From positions 1,600,383 to 1,637,306 of the forward strand of contig CM074813.1 in assembly GCA_037447605.1 (NCBI GenBank): a stretch of DNA of 36,924 bases, given 5' to 3'. The translations under genes were made by a program, and so were the position numbers. Positions 1 to 10,507 of the stretch are shown one piece after another. Source of the stretch: Zygnema circumcarinatum. Taxonomy: Eukaryota > Streptophyta > Zygnematophyceae > Zygnematales > Zygnemataceae. The first letter of the stretch is position 1; each line of letters begins with the position of its first letter. The notes below the pieces were generated by a model. It was not told where the DNA came from and searched no databases. It saw nothing but the letters and a program-made list of their open reading frames with translations.

Positions 1-184
1 GTGCTGTCCCGTGGGCCGCCAACAAATGGCGCCGCCGTCTCGCATTTTCCGTCGGCAATTCCTGGATCAGGCCGGTCCGTGACACTGAATATGAACATGT
101 CAAGTACAACTGAACGGGCGCGGATCCGTCGAACGCAGCTCCGTTACGCTACACCGTCCTGCCACATTACAGGTAGCCCCTTTC

Positions 185-254
185 GTACGGTCGCCTTCCC
201 TGTACAGTACAATCGTCGTACGCCTCCAAGGGCTGTACCACTGTACGAATGTAC
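185..254. promoter_or_regulatory. GTAC motif cluster A
   Basis: Seven GTAC palindromes occur in 70 bp (185, 202, 207, 218, 234, 243, 251). GTAC is the core bound by plant SBP/SPL factors and copper-response regulators. Two comparable clusters lie at 8375-8499 and 14946-15083. Function is inferred only from the core motif; the sequence could also be a remnant of a dispersed repeat. Confidence 0.35.
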
Positions 255-300
255 GGCCTGCACTCTCCGACGATGGTTTGTTTCAAATGATTTTCCCGCC

Positions 301-785
301 CACGTGGCGCCTTGTCGTGTTTCCCGGCGCCACGTGTCCGGCGCAGGCGCCCCGTGTCCGGCGCAGGCGCCGCGCTTGCGTCGATCAGCCCCGAAAGGGA
401 ACCACGTGGCGGCTCCACCGCGCGGCCTGGCGACGTTTTCAAGACGGTGGTCCCAGGAAAATGGCGAGTTGGGAGTCGCCACGTGTCACTTGGACGCTAC
501 GTGTCGAGCGGGGGACGCTCCTGGAGGGGCTCGTCACGTGCGAAGTGTCAAGTGGCGGCACGCGGTTGGCGCGGGGGAGGCCTCTAAAAAAAAAAGGGGC
601 GAAACTCTGCTTTATAATTTAGCTCTGTTAAGCACGGAAAAAGCATTTTTATGACCAAATGCTTTGCTTAAAACAAAGATGAAAACGCAGCCCACGAAGA
701 ACCGTCGATGAAATGTGCGGACACGATGCCGCCAGGAAGGCACCTCCGCGCGCCGTCCTCGTGGCAAAGTCCGAAAATCCACGTG
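301..785. promoter_or_regulatory. cluster of CACGTG G-boxes
   Basis: Perfect CACGTG hexamers are seen at 301-306, 331-336, 403-408, 480-485, 535-540 and 780-785, with a further ACGTGTC at 499-505. Several have the ACGTGGC or ACGTGTC context of plant ABRE/G-box sites bound by bZIP and bHLH factors. A TATA-like TTTATAATTT follows at 611-620. This looks like a promoter or enhancer, but no gene was identified on either side, so the target is unknown. Confidence 0.5.
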
Positions 786-1697
786 GACCGCTCCCTCTCG
801 CATGGCGTGAATTCGCCGTTGCGTGAAAAGCAACGCAACGGCGAAGTCGCCGCTTGGAGAGGGAGTGGTCGTGGTTTCGAGGACAGAGCCGTCGCGTACG
901 CGTAGTACGCACTACCTTGCGCGTTCAGTTCGCGCATGTGAAGGCGCGGCCCGACCCTTAGCCAAAAAAAAAAAAGGGAACTCATAGTATCACACAAGAC
1001 ACAAGCCACAATTTGAAACCAAGAGACAACTGTAAACTTGTACGAAATTTTAAAATGTGTAGATACCAGTAAATCGAGAGAACCGGACACACAAACAACT
1101 TGTTGGTATGCGTTTAAAAATTTCGAAACCTTGTATATATGAAATTTCTTTGTGTACAAATTTGATTTTTAAAAGTGTATGATTAGTTGCCAGTGGCTGG
1201 TATGAATGAAACCGGCGTTGTTTCACTTGTTTGGTAGACCCTTTTGTCTAGTTTACAACTTGTGTGCCTAGAAGGTTTGTAGGATTAAAGCCTGCTGAAT
1301 GGCATTGGTACGTTTATAAAGCATTACTTTTGTGCACGTGAGAATGAGGGAGGGATGGAGAGAGTGTGCGATTGAGTTGAGTTGCGCGTTTTTGTGTCTG
1401 TAAGTGTTTTCGAGCTTATTTCTGTGTGGGTATAGTGCCTTTCCCAATGGAACTCGCACTCCAAATGCCTAGCAAGATTGTCTTATCGACATATGTTTTG
1501 TGCTAGTTTACAAATTCTCGGTTAAAAAGCCCTCAATGTTGAAAGTGCTGGAGGCTGGTCGCATGGTTCACAGTCTCGTAGTAAATGCCATCGTTTGCCA
1601 TCAGACCTGCTGCATTGCACTGAAATACTGTCTCAAGCATTGGAAAATCTGTAAACGAGAAGTAAAACACCAGCACGCTGCAGTGCAAAATATCGAG

Positions 1698-2655
1698 GCA
1701 TGTCCCGCAGCCACTGCCTCTCTCGCGTCGGCTCCCTCTCTCCCTCCCTCCCTCCCTTCCTCTCTAGCGGCCCGTCCCGCAGCCACCGCCTCTCTCGCGT
1801 TGGCTCCCTCTCTCCCTCCCTCCCTCCCTCCCTCCCTTCCTCCCTCTCTAGCGGCCCGTCCCGCAGCCACCGCCTCTCTCGCGTTGGCTCCCTCTCTCCC
1901 TCCCTCCCTTCCTCCCTCTCTAGCGGCCCGTCCCGCAGCCACCGCCTCTCTCGCGTTGGCTCCCTCCCTCCCTCCCTCCCTCCTCCCTCTCTAGCGGCCC
2001 GTCCCGCAGCCACCGCCTCTCTCGCGTTGGCTCCCTCTCTCCCTCCCTCCCTCCCTCCTCCCTCTCTAGCGGCCCGTCCCGCAGCCACCGCCTCTCTCGC
2101 GTTGGCTCCCTCTCTCCCTCCCTCCCTCCCTTCCTCCCTCTCTAGCGGCCCGTCCCGCAGCCACCGCCTCTCTCGCGTTGGCTCCCTCTCTCCCTCCCTC
2201 CCTCCCTTCCTCCCTCTCTAGCGGCCCGTCCCGCAGCCACCGCCTCTCTCGCGTTGGCTCCCTCTCTCCCTCCCTCCCTCCCTTCCTCCCTCTCTAGCGG
2301 CCCGTCCCGCAGCCACCGCCTCTCTCGCGTTGGCTCCCTCTCTCCCTCCCTCCCTCCCTTCCTCCCTCTCTAGCGGCCCGTCCCGCAGCCACCGCCTCTC
2401 TCGCGTTGGCTCCCTCTCTCCCTCCCTCCCTCCCTTCCTCCCTCTCTAGCGGCCCGTCCCGCAGCCACCGCCTCTCTCGCGTTGGCTCCCTCTCTCCCTC
2501 CCTCCCTCCCTTCCTCCCTCTCTCCTCGCGGCCCGTCCCGCAGCCACCGCCTCTCTCGCGTTGGCTCCCTCTCTCCCTCCCTCCCTCCCTTCCTCCCTCT
2601 CTAGCGGCCCGTCCCGCAGCCACCGCCTCTCTCGCGTTGGCTCCCTCCCTCCTTG
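1698..2655. repeat. 13-copy minisatellite, unit about 70-84 bp
   Basis: Thirteen tandem copies share the core CCCGTCCCGCAGCCACCGCC, then CTCTCTCGCGTTGGCTCC, then a CTCC/CTTCC run and TCTAGCGG. Units vary mainly in the number of CTCC repeats. The first copy diverges slightly (GCCACTGCC, GCGTCGG), and copy 12 has CTCCTCGCGG in place of CTCTCTAGCGG. The plus strand is almost pure pyrimidine over long stretches. Open frames through this block (Pro/Leu/Ser-rich on plus, Arg/Glu/Gly-rich on minus) are a consequence of the repeat and should not be called genes. Confidence 0.95.
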
Positions 2656-2666
2656 GCCTTGGCCAG

Positions 2667-3150
2667 CCAGCCTTGGAATGCTCGCTGACATTGCTTGCCT
2701 GCAAAGCGGCTGAAGGAGTCGGCAGCGCGGCGAGTTATGGCCGGTTTTTCTGCTGAAACTTGCGTCTCTCCAGAAGGGCGACAGCAGGGGCACCAAATGA
2801 TGCGCGTGAATTCAGTATCACAATATAGAATTTTACCAAAAAACCTAATGACTAATATAATAAAGCAAAACAAACAGAAGAACAAAAAAATATAGCCCAA
2901 AGATAAAATGGTAAACTTCAATCTGCTGCCGGGAACACTCCTCTGCAGCTTCATCACTGACAGAACATCGAACTCTCCTCCGAAGCTTCCATTCCCCTGG
3001 ACGAACGGAGGGAGCGACAGCTTGTCACCCTTCTGGAGAAGCGCAAGTTTCCGCAGAAAAACCGGCCATGACTCGCCGCGCTGCCGGCTCCTTCAGCCGC
3101 TTTGCAGGCGAGCAATGCCGGCGAGCACGCCAAGGCCGGCTCGCTCTCCT
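2667..3150. repeat. imperfect inverted repeat, arms of about 120-130 bp
   Basis: The segment 2667-2786 reads in reverse complement like 3020-3150, at roughly 88 percent identity by eye, with an AT-rich spacer of about 233 bp between. The shared core includes AAAAACCGGCCAT, CTCGCCGCGCTGCCG and CTCCTTCAGCCGCTTTGCAGG. The left arm abuts the minisatellite. It could be a fold-back or MITE-like element, or two inverted copies of a longer repeat; no terminal duplication was identified. Confidence 0.85.
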
Positions 3151-3199
3151 GCACTCACCTCCGCCTCAGCCGGCGGCAAGGGGAGCTGTGCGACGCAAC

Positions 3200-3400
3200 C
3201 GCCGTCCATGATTGGCTGTGCGATCGTTACTCGCGTCGCCCCGCCAATGGGAGGTCAGCGTGCGACCACCGGCCAGCGGACGACTTCGGGCGGCGAAATT
3301 TGAAAGCTGGTCTTAGAGCCGAGAGCGGACGTGGGGCAGGACAAGTCCAAGGAGGAATCGCGAGCTGCATCCTGGCGACAACGTTTCTGGTAAGCGAATT
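3200..3400 (+). promoter_or_regulatory. promoter-like segment with possible non-coding first exon
   Basis: A reversed CCAAT box (GATTGG, about 3210) and a direct one (GCCAATGGG, about 3242) precede a GC-rich stretch. It ends in a good plus-strand splice donor (TTTCTG, then GTAAGCG, near 3390). This is the look of a plant promoter with a 5' UTR exon. No downstream coding exons were recognised, so the transcript, if real, could be non-coding or belong to a gene I could not read. Confidence 0.3.
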
Positions 3401-4608
3401 TGGGCGTCAGCTCACGCCTGCAAGGGAAACTTGTGTGGCTCTGTAGGCGAGTGAGTGCTGGGGGGCAGAATGGAATGGAATGGAATGGAATAGGCTTGTG
3501 GGGGGTGAAGCAGGGTATGCTCAATGGATGGGTGTTAACTTGGATGCTATCTTCCAGCGCATTTTCAACGAAGCAAAAAATAGCCAATCCAAGAGACATA
3601 ATTGAATTGACTTTAACCTCTGAATACGGAAGTCAATTTCCATGTTGATATTTAACATCGACAAAAAGAGCGCAAACGAAGCCAAAGAGTCCTTATCGTT
3701 CTTGAAGCAGGCGAGTGCAATTCAACTCCTGAAATAATCAATTTGAGGCACTTGCTGTTATTCTAAAAGAGAAAGTTTGAGAAGATTGTGAAGTTCGCGA
3801 CGAAGCCTTTATGTTGAGAGATTTTTTTTTTTTCAAACAGTTATGTCCGGTAGGTGGTTTCATAATTGTTTCCCAAAGTGACCTTTGGGACCCTCAGTTT
3901 GATTCTCCATTCCAGCTTTGGTGTGACTGCATGGGGTCCACATCATAACAGCACAGAGGGGGAGGGGGAGTGGGAGGCTGAAAAAACTTCACTTCTCATT
4001 CACAGAAATGCTGACAGTGATAATGTGATTCATCTAACCCTTTCCAGCAAGTGTAACCAGTCCACTGCTGTTTATTTGCAATGTCTGCAAGACCTGCATG
4101 AAGAGGACGAACTTAGTCAAAAGCAATCCCTCCACGAGATCCCTCTCCATAAGCAATCTACATCCTCTGTGCGTATTGAGACCTCTCCCTTTCTGTGCGG
4201 TACACAGCGATTGACTAGAATCGAGAGCGTGTTGGATTAAAACTGCGACCATAGGGCGCACACAAAAGCGGCTTCTACAAGGAAGTGCAAGGAACCCTCC
4301 AAGAGAATCAATATTCTGGTAAAATAGCGACAACCTCGAATACAGATAGAAGGACCTTCTTTCGCACCTACATCTACTATTCACGTGCATACAAAGATGA
4401 GATGCGCTCCTGAGGACACCATGGCGGATGATTGCCGCAAATATGCCCAAACTCGCCGTATCCCAACAGCCAATGGAAAGGAGTGAAACCAGATCTATTG
4501 CAAACTGCTGTTACAGGATTTAACGCCTAAATAGTAAGGCATGACTGCACCTTGTAGAACAGAAAAAGCTGCCGAGAGCATTGGAAAACAAGTACCGGTT
4601 CCATGCCG
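3401..4608. other. intergenic; no gene recognised
   Basis: This contains a short (GGAAT)4 run near 3474-3493 and a T-run followed by CAG at about 3823-3840. A frame on the plus strand (3866-4240) has no recognisable motif. The lower-numbered side of 4609 probably includes the 3' UTR of the minus-strand parvulin-rhodanese gene. Confidence 0.5.
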
Positions 4609-7600
4609 TCAATAACGTGGAATACTGCTGTCTACTTTTCGGGAATAAGCGTCAATGCCGCCCACAATATTATAAAGCTGCTTGAAGCCCTGCATCCCTC
4701 ATGCAAGTCCCACACACTGTTAATTGAGGTTACTCATCAGTTTTGCTACTAACCCATCCCCTCTATTCCATCAAAAAAATAATCCTAAAACTATTCTTTT
4801 CACTGGGGTTTATCCTGTTCTATCTCGCATTCTTTCCCCTCTCGCATCAGGTGAGGAGTATTCGGCTCCTTTCTCCTTCCAATTCCGGACTCCTCTATCC
4901 CTTCAACCATTCTTACCTTCTCTCCTTCTCTCCATTCATCCTCACCCAGCCTCTACCTGTGATCAGCTGAAGTCTGGTAAAAGATGGTCGAGATGCAAAC
5001 AACTAAGTTCCTGTCACAGTCAATCGAGGTTAACCACAAAGTCGACTAACGCACCTGTGACTTCAGCCATTCCGCCGCCTGCTGTGATCTCATCCCATGG
5101 TGGCACTGCAAACCCCTCAGATCCATCAACCCTTAAGCACCTCCTAACTCCAAAAATGTTGCAAAAGAAACCTCCTACATTCAGCATGCAAATCTCATAA
5201 GCATGCGCCTGAGACTTATATTATACATGGTCAACTTCGAACAACTGCATTCTGGAGATTCCGATTTTAGCCTAAATAATAGTCGGCCAAACATCAGTAT
5301 CCTTTACCAAAAAGACCATATTAACACTTGACAGCTACATGGCAATTGTAACAGTGAAGTGAACTGTTCCTACCAGCACGTATGTCTCCTTCTCAAGGTC
5401 AAGTTCCTCGGCAATCGTTGGTGCCCACTGCCCAAATTGGCTTAAAGGGTACGCGCTGAAGCCTTCAATGGCTGCCGTTTCACTGCCCGTTTCGCCCCAT
5501 TCATGCTTGATTGAGAATCCAACAATAGGTGATTGTCCAAATTACAAAGCTATTGCTGTGTTTTCTGAGGCATTAAACTATGATTCCCTAAATGGGTTTC
5601 CCAAAGCTCGTAACGTCTCAGCCATGGCCTTTGCAGTCCATATAGGAAAAAGGATTGAATAGACTTGAAGGTTGAGAGCCTACAAAAAAATGAATCTTTA
5701 AAATAATATCAAAAGCATCAATGCAGCACGACTCACATTTCAGATGGCTCCCTTACGTCAATCAACTGGAGGTCATCCCCTTCTCCATCCTCGCGAGACT
5801 GCAAGCGCTGGGCAAAGTCCTCCACCTGAATCTGCTCCAACTTAGCCTCTTGCCTGCACAAGCACCCTCATTGACTTCATCTGCTTCCATCTTTAATTTG
5901 TGGTATGGCTTTTAGTCTACAGCGATAAGCTCATGACTGTATACGGCAATTGATCCGCTTCCTAAAGGTAAGGGGAGAAAACGAACAAACTAGACTAAAA
6001 TATGGGTCATGCCACGCTGGGGCCTTGAGAAATATCTGGAGAAATTGACTCTAAAAGCAAATGCCAATTCTGCTTTGGTTATAGCTTGTTGTAAGCGTGC
6101 ATTTTCCCACACGAAGGCAGATTAAAAGTTGATTTGCACGTCGCAACCTACCTCTCTGCTAAGACTTGCAGCAGATGCCATCCGTACTTCGTCTTCACAC
6201 GAACCACTTTGTTGAGGGGTGCATTGAACGCTGCCTCCTCAAACTCCTTCACCTATACAAATTTGAAAAGTAGATCCAACATTTCCCATGCATTCTCATT
6301 AGCCTGCGTCCGATATGTCCCATCGGTCTCACTGGTACGGCAAGTCGATCATCAACCCTTTGCTTACTACTTTCCCCGCCAGCCTTACACGGAAAACAAC
6401 TGATACTTGGCATTGACCTGCCAAAGTCTGCTCACGACGGTTTTTTTATTAAACTCAGCATTTTGGAGTATGGAACAAGAAATCTTCCACTCACAGTGCG
6501 GCCCCGACTGATCCACCCAATCATGCCGCCGTCAGATTTGGAGGGGCAGATGGAGTGCTCCGTCGCAAGATCAGAGAGGTCTTCCCCCTCTGCTCCCAAC
6601 TTCACCTATCCCTTTCATGTCAATGCCTGCGGATATTCACCATAGACATAAAAAATTGCGTAGAATGCATAGGGCTGAGAATAAGATCTTCTTCACCACC
6701 CTATCTCCCATACTTCTAGTCAGCACTTTCCCCACTGACAACTGCTACAGTAGCTACTACTGCTACGATCATCCTTCAAGCCTGATTTAGACCTTTGCTC
6801 AATAGCACACTACTGAAATGTTTCCTTCGTGTTGTCGACAACGTGGTAAAAAATCAAACGTTTTAAGCATCTACGATAAAAGGATCACGCAGGATGAAAG
6901 AAGCAGGAAGTTCTCGAGTCGGGCTTTCGGAGACCAAGGTTGCACCTTGAAGAATACGCTTCTGCAATTCGAGGAGAAGTGGGAGCTGCTCGTCCTTCAC
7001 GAGGAGGTGCTGTACCAAAAGTTCACGGTTCTTCACTGCACTGTCATGAACAGCCCTAGGCGCCATAGAAGCAAAGCCTCCTGCACTTGCCAGCAGGTCA
7101 AAAAAGAGATTCAGATTCAGCTCACTTCAATTTTTGTCAGCCCAACCGTGCAAACTAGTCTAAAATCCAAGATGACATGGTACTTTGACTCACGCAGTAA
7201 ACTCTGAAAACCGCTGGTTTAGTTTGTAGGCTACCTTGTTACTCTCACCCTGTCCTAAATAAGCCAACCGTGAATTTTTAAACATGAAATAAGCTACAAA
7301 GCACTGCAGAATGCACAGGATTTTGTAATATCTTGAACATTACAGGCTATTCCACTGCAATCGTTCACAAGCATGTAGTTCCGTACATAGCCATTCACAT
7401 ATTCGCCCTCTCTGCAGAGAACGGGCTGCCTTACTACTTAAGAAATAATTTGTTCAACTAGGTTAGTAGTAAGATAGAAGACTGTAAAAAGCACACTGTG
7501 AGCCTTATTTTCCCTAAACATTTGTTCGGTGAGTCAGAAACAAGGAACGAAGGTTTAACAAGATGGAAGCCAAACATGTGTAAGGTAGCAACTTCTTTCT

Positions 7601-8252
7601 GCCTCGCCAAGGCGCGGGTCTTTCGGCGACAGAACGAATTGCGATTACAATGCTTTCTGTTGTTCATCATATTCGCAAAGGTTTAAGGGAAATTAAGCGC
7701 GAATTCCTGGTCTTCTTAATTTAATTCCCAAGTGACATATGGGCAATGTTCTGGTTTTGAAAAACATTGAAATAGAAACCAGTTCTTGCTTCAGCTCAGC
7801 CTCAGATACTGTACTACAGAAAACGGCTCATCTTTATCACCAAACAAACAAACAATTCCAGAACTCAACTCTGTTGCATTCCAGGAAATCACTTCATTGT
7901 TTTGGCTTCTGCAGACAGACTCCATGGACGAAATGCTTTTTTGCAGGGTCCTCTTTGGAGCTTCGTGCCTCCGACCACGAGTCCAAGCGATCGCCTACCA
8001 TCTGAATGCAGTGGAACGGAGGATGCGATTCAAAGAAACCGCACCTTTTGCCGACATTGGCGCAACCGGAGGTCTTCCTACCGTCCGCAGCAGCAAAGCA
8101 GTGTCTATCAGCTGGCCCCTTCTGGCGGCTCCAAGAAGGTGCCGGGAAAATGGCGCAGACAGGCGGCTGGCAGGAGGAGCGCCCTTCCGCGAGTGCAGCA
8201 GCGCAGCCCAGCAGTTGGCGGCAGCAGCAGTTGCAGCTCGAGCGGTAGCCAT
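4609..8252 (-). CDS. organelle-targeted parvulin-type prolyl isomerase with C-terminal rhodanese domain
   Basis: Eight exons (minus): 8252-8045, 7080-6946, 6589-6495, 6252-6152, 5853-5737, 5482-5374, 5105-5055 and 4689-4609. Phases fit throughout and give 298 residues, close to the Arabidopsis homologue At5g19370 (about 299). Residues 1 to about 70 are Ala/Arg/Ser-rich with almost no acids, a plastid or mitochondrial transit peptide; the start ATG has a GCCATGGC context. The parvulin domain (about 87-180) shows RELLVQHLLVKDEQ, HSICPSKSDGGMIGW, FEEAAF and GWHLLQVL, with His94 and His172 in place. The rhodanese domain (about 205-298) starts LIDVREPSE and carries the active-site loop CHHGMRS with Cys256, then LYNIVGGIDAYS. 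The family is expected to isomerise prolyl bonds and may transfer sulfur; targets are unknown. The exon 1 donor is the weak point: GTGCGG at 8044 is used here, and GTAGGC at 7998 paired with an AAG acceptor is the alternative. It is divergent from the PEBP gene. Confidence 0.9.
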
Positions 8253-8808
8253 GGCTGCCTCCGTCCTCAGGCCTGCCCTGCCCTTTGAAGCAGCGTCGCT
8301 GGTGGGAGGACATGCGAGGGTCCTGCTGCTGCTCAATTTTGTTTTGGACGTCGGAGGACGTTTTGGACGCAAGAGTACGCCAAACGGACGGTCAAGTACC
8401 GAACGCACGGACGCCCCGAAACTTCAGGTACGGCCAGGGATTTTCCATACCGTCGTACCGTGCCATTACGACACGGCTCAATCCTGTTCCGTAATGTACG
8501 GTCAACAGGTTCCCATGTGAGCATGGAACCGTTCCCAAAATCAGTTCATTACTGAACTGCTTCCCGTTCCGTGAAAAATGAAATTGCAACCGCGGCAACT
8601 GATTGGTGGTTTCCACGTGGCAGTCTGCAAGCGCCGGCCTGCATGCAGCGCCGCCTCTGGTTTCTTTCTCTTGTCTGGAAGCATGGGGGGCGGAGCTGCA
8701 TTGCAGGCAGAGGGAGGGAGGGAGGGGGGGTAGTAGGATTACAGTCTACGAGAGAATCGCAGCTGTCTTGCAGAGGGTGGAGAGGAGAAAGGAAAACACA
8801 GCCACAGC
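8253..8808. promoter_or_regulatory. bidirectional promoter region between two divergent genes
   Basis: These 556 bp separate the start codons of the parvulin-rhodanese gene (minus) and the PEBP-family gene (plus). They hold five GTAC motifs (8375, 8396, 8428, 8455, 8496), repeated CCGTTCC motifs, two small hairpins, and a GGGAGGGAGG-type purine run near 8710-8725. No clear TATA box was seen for either direction. Shared regulation is an inference from the short head-to-head spacing. Confidence 0.5.
8508..8559. repeat. two adjacent short hairpins
   Basis: The first is GGTTCCCATG, loop TGAG, CATGGAACC (8508-8530), with one bulged base. The second is perfect: CAGTTCA, loop TTAC, TGAACTG (8542-8559). 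They lie in the intergenic region of the divergent gene pair and could be palindromic factor-binding sites or chance. Confidence 0.6.
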
Positions 8809-10507
8809 ATGGCGGAGGACAGGCACGACATAACGAAGGCGGGAGCATTTGCTGGTGTGGGGAACGAGTTCAGCATCAGGTCGACTGCGTTTGAGGAGGG
8901 GGGATGGATTCCGTTGAAGCACGCCTCAATCGGCAAGTCGAGGGGGCAGCATGATATTTCGCCTCCCCTTTACTGGGCGGGGCTTCCTGTTGGTACAGAA
9001 GAGCTCGCGCTAGTATTGGAGGATCTTGATGCTCCTGAGGAAGCACCGATTGTGCCAACCGTGCATTGGTAGGTGATTACGAAAATTTCCAGACACGGAG
9101 CGTCGTTTGTTGATGTTTCTGATAGGAGATTGTGTTGAGGATAGAGGAACTAAGAACTTCTGAAGTTTTCAACCTTGCTTCAGCGTTCAAAAAAGGAAAC
9201 TCGAAGGTACAGTACCTTGGGAACGTAACGGCTCGTTCTTTTTTTCAAACTTATTGTATCAATTCTGTTATGCCGGATTTGAGTTCGTCGAATTGGCTTG
9301 GCTTTCTTTTCAGATTTCTTTCACTTCTGAAGTTTTTGTAATTTAAACTTTACTCGACGACCATGCGGAAAAGTCTGAAATGATGGTATTTGGCTTGCGT
9401 TTTGCAATTGGTTGAAAAAATTCAGTGCCGGATAAGTATGCAAATAACAACCTGGTCGTTTGACATGATGCAGGATAGTGACCAACATTCCTCCAACCGT
9501 AGAAGGTGCTGTAAGATAAAGCGTTTTCGTTCAGCCAGAGGGATGAATGGACAACCCTATTTACGTGCTAATGGTTTTTTCTTGATAATTCAATTGTTAA
9601 ATGTCTTCACATGTATTCCTTGCTATTGCAATAGAATTGCTTGCTTTGCATTTCATTCTGGATTCACAGTAGGTCCATTACCGCTTTAGCACTGTACTCC
9701 GCTTGTTTATGACCATGATCTGGTCCGGATTGTAACCCAACATCTGGAAATTGCTAGAGAATTCCTTTGTTTGTACACACATGCAGGTCTGCCTTCAGGG
9801 TTCGTCAGTAAGCAGTACGCTGATGATGAGCAGTATAGCTCTGTGAAGGAAGGAGTAAACGACTTCGAGCATTTAGGGTACACTGGACCTCGTGCTGAAA
9901 CCAAAGAGCATCGCTACGTATATACACTATACGCCCTCGACAAACGCCTGAAGTTTGGTGATAAGGTATGTCAGGGCAGGTTGCTGCATTGGGAGGTAGG
10001 TTGTAATGGAAACAAATTGACTGGTCGAACTTTGATTTGATTGTGGAGAAAAGGACATTTGCAATTAGCGCGATGGATGGGCCGTCAAATTCAGCAAACC
10101 AGCTCACATTTAATATAGACTATTCTGTCTAGTTCCGGTTGGCTGGTTTCAGCCGGGCTTTTCCTTTACATTTCTTTGCGTTGTATTAATTCGAATTCTC
10201 TTCAGAGGAACCATAACCCAGGCATGTGTCTCCGTGCGCAAGATTTTAGAGTTGCAAACATTCATGAGCGAGGGTTTCTTCCGAGAGAGCGAGGAGCTGA
10301 TGTTTGGTTGAAGCGCAAATGTAAGGATGGGCCAAGCAAGTTCAGGACCTGCCTTTGCGCTTTCATGAACCGTTTGTGTGCTGAACTGTTCGGGCGCAGA
10401 TCACAAAGGAGAAATTGGAGAAGGCCATGGATGGCCACATCATGGGAGAAGCGAAACTGGCGGCCTTGTTCTCTCCTCACGAGAGAGGCGATGTCCCTCA
10501 CGTTTAG
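8809..10507 (+). CDS. YbhB/YbcL-type Raf-kinase-inhibitor-like (PEBP family) protein
   Basis: Four exons: 8809-9068, 9474-9505, 9787-9965 and 10400-10507, in frame, giving 192 residues. PEBP-family hallmarks are present in order: DISPPLYW (49-56), the anion-pocket DLDAP (72-76) preceded by LALVLE, HW (86-87), IPPTVEGLPSGF across the second and third exons, GPRAETKEHRYVYTLYALD (131-149), and GHIMGEAKL near the end. The N-terminus has no transit peptide, so the product is probably cytosolic. Spacing and sequence resemble bacterial YbhB and the plant protein At5g01300 rather than the flowering regulators FT/TFL1. The family binds phospholipid-like or other anionic ligands; the biochemical role of this branch is not established. 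The 32-nt second exon has a weak donor (GTGCTG). The ATG at 8809 has a good plant context (ACAGCATGGCG). Confidence 0.9.

Larger units (their letters stand above)
1..1690. other. intergenic; no gene recognised
   Basis: The first 960 bases are GC-rich and rich in CpG, with CACGTG and GTAC motif clusters described separately. From about 960 to 1690 the sequence becomes AT-rich and shows nothing recognisable. A frame is open on the plus strand from base 1 to 654, but its translation is low-complexity Arg/Pro/Ala, has no motif, and sits where several other frames are open too, as expected for GC-rich DNA. A 9-bp perfect hairpin lies at 640-665 (AAAGCATTT, 8-nt loop, AAATGCTTT). A tandem duplication of about 20 bp (CGTGTCCGGCGCAGGCGCC core) lies at about 332-371. 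Confidence 0.6.

Noticed and set aside
1-654. Open plus-strand frame of 217 codons from the window edge
   Set aside because: GC-rich DNA with several overlapping open frames; the translation is low-complexity with no motif, and the region has regulatory motif clusters.
1698-2655. CRISPR-like regular repeats
   Set aside because: Units are contiguous with no unique spacers, in a eukaryotic genome.
1500-2704. Pro/Leu/Ser-rich and Arg/Glu/Gly-rich reading frames on both strands
   Set aside because: They arise from the minisatellite unit, which is open in several frames at once.
3642-3737. Short frame MLIFNIDKKSANEAKESL and onward, 31 codons
   Set aside because: Too short, no known family, no partner exon found; cannot be supported.
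7786-8520. 244-codon plus-strand frame
   Set aside because: It overlaps exon 1 of the minus-strand parvulin-rhodanese gene and its promoter; no motif.
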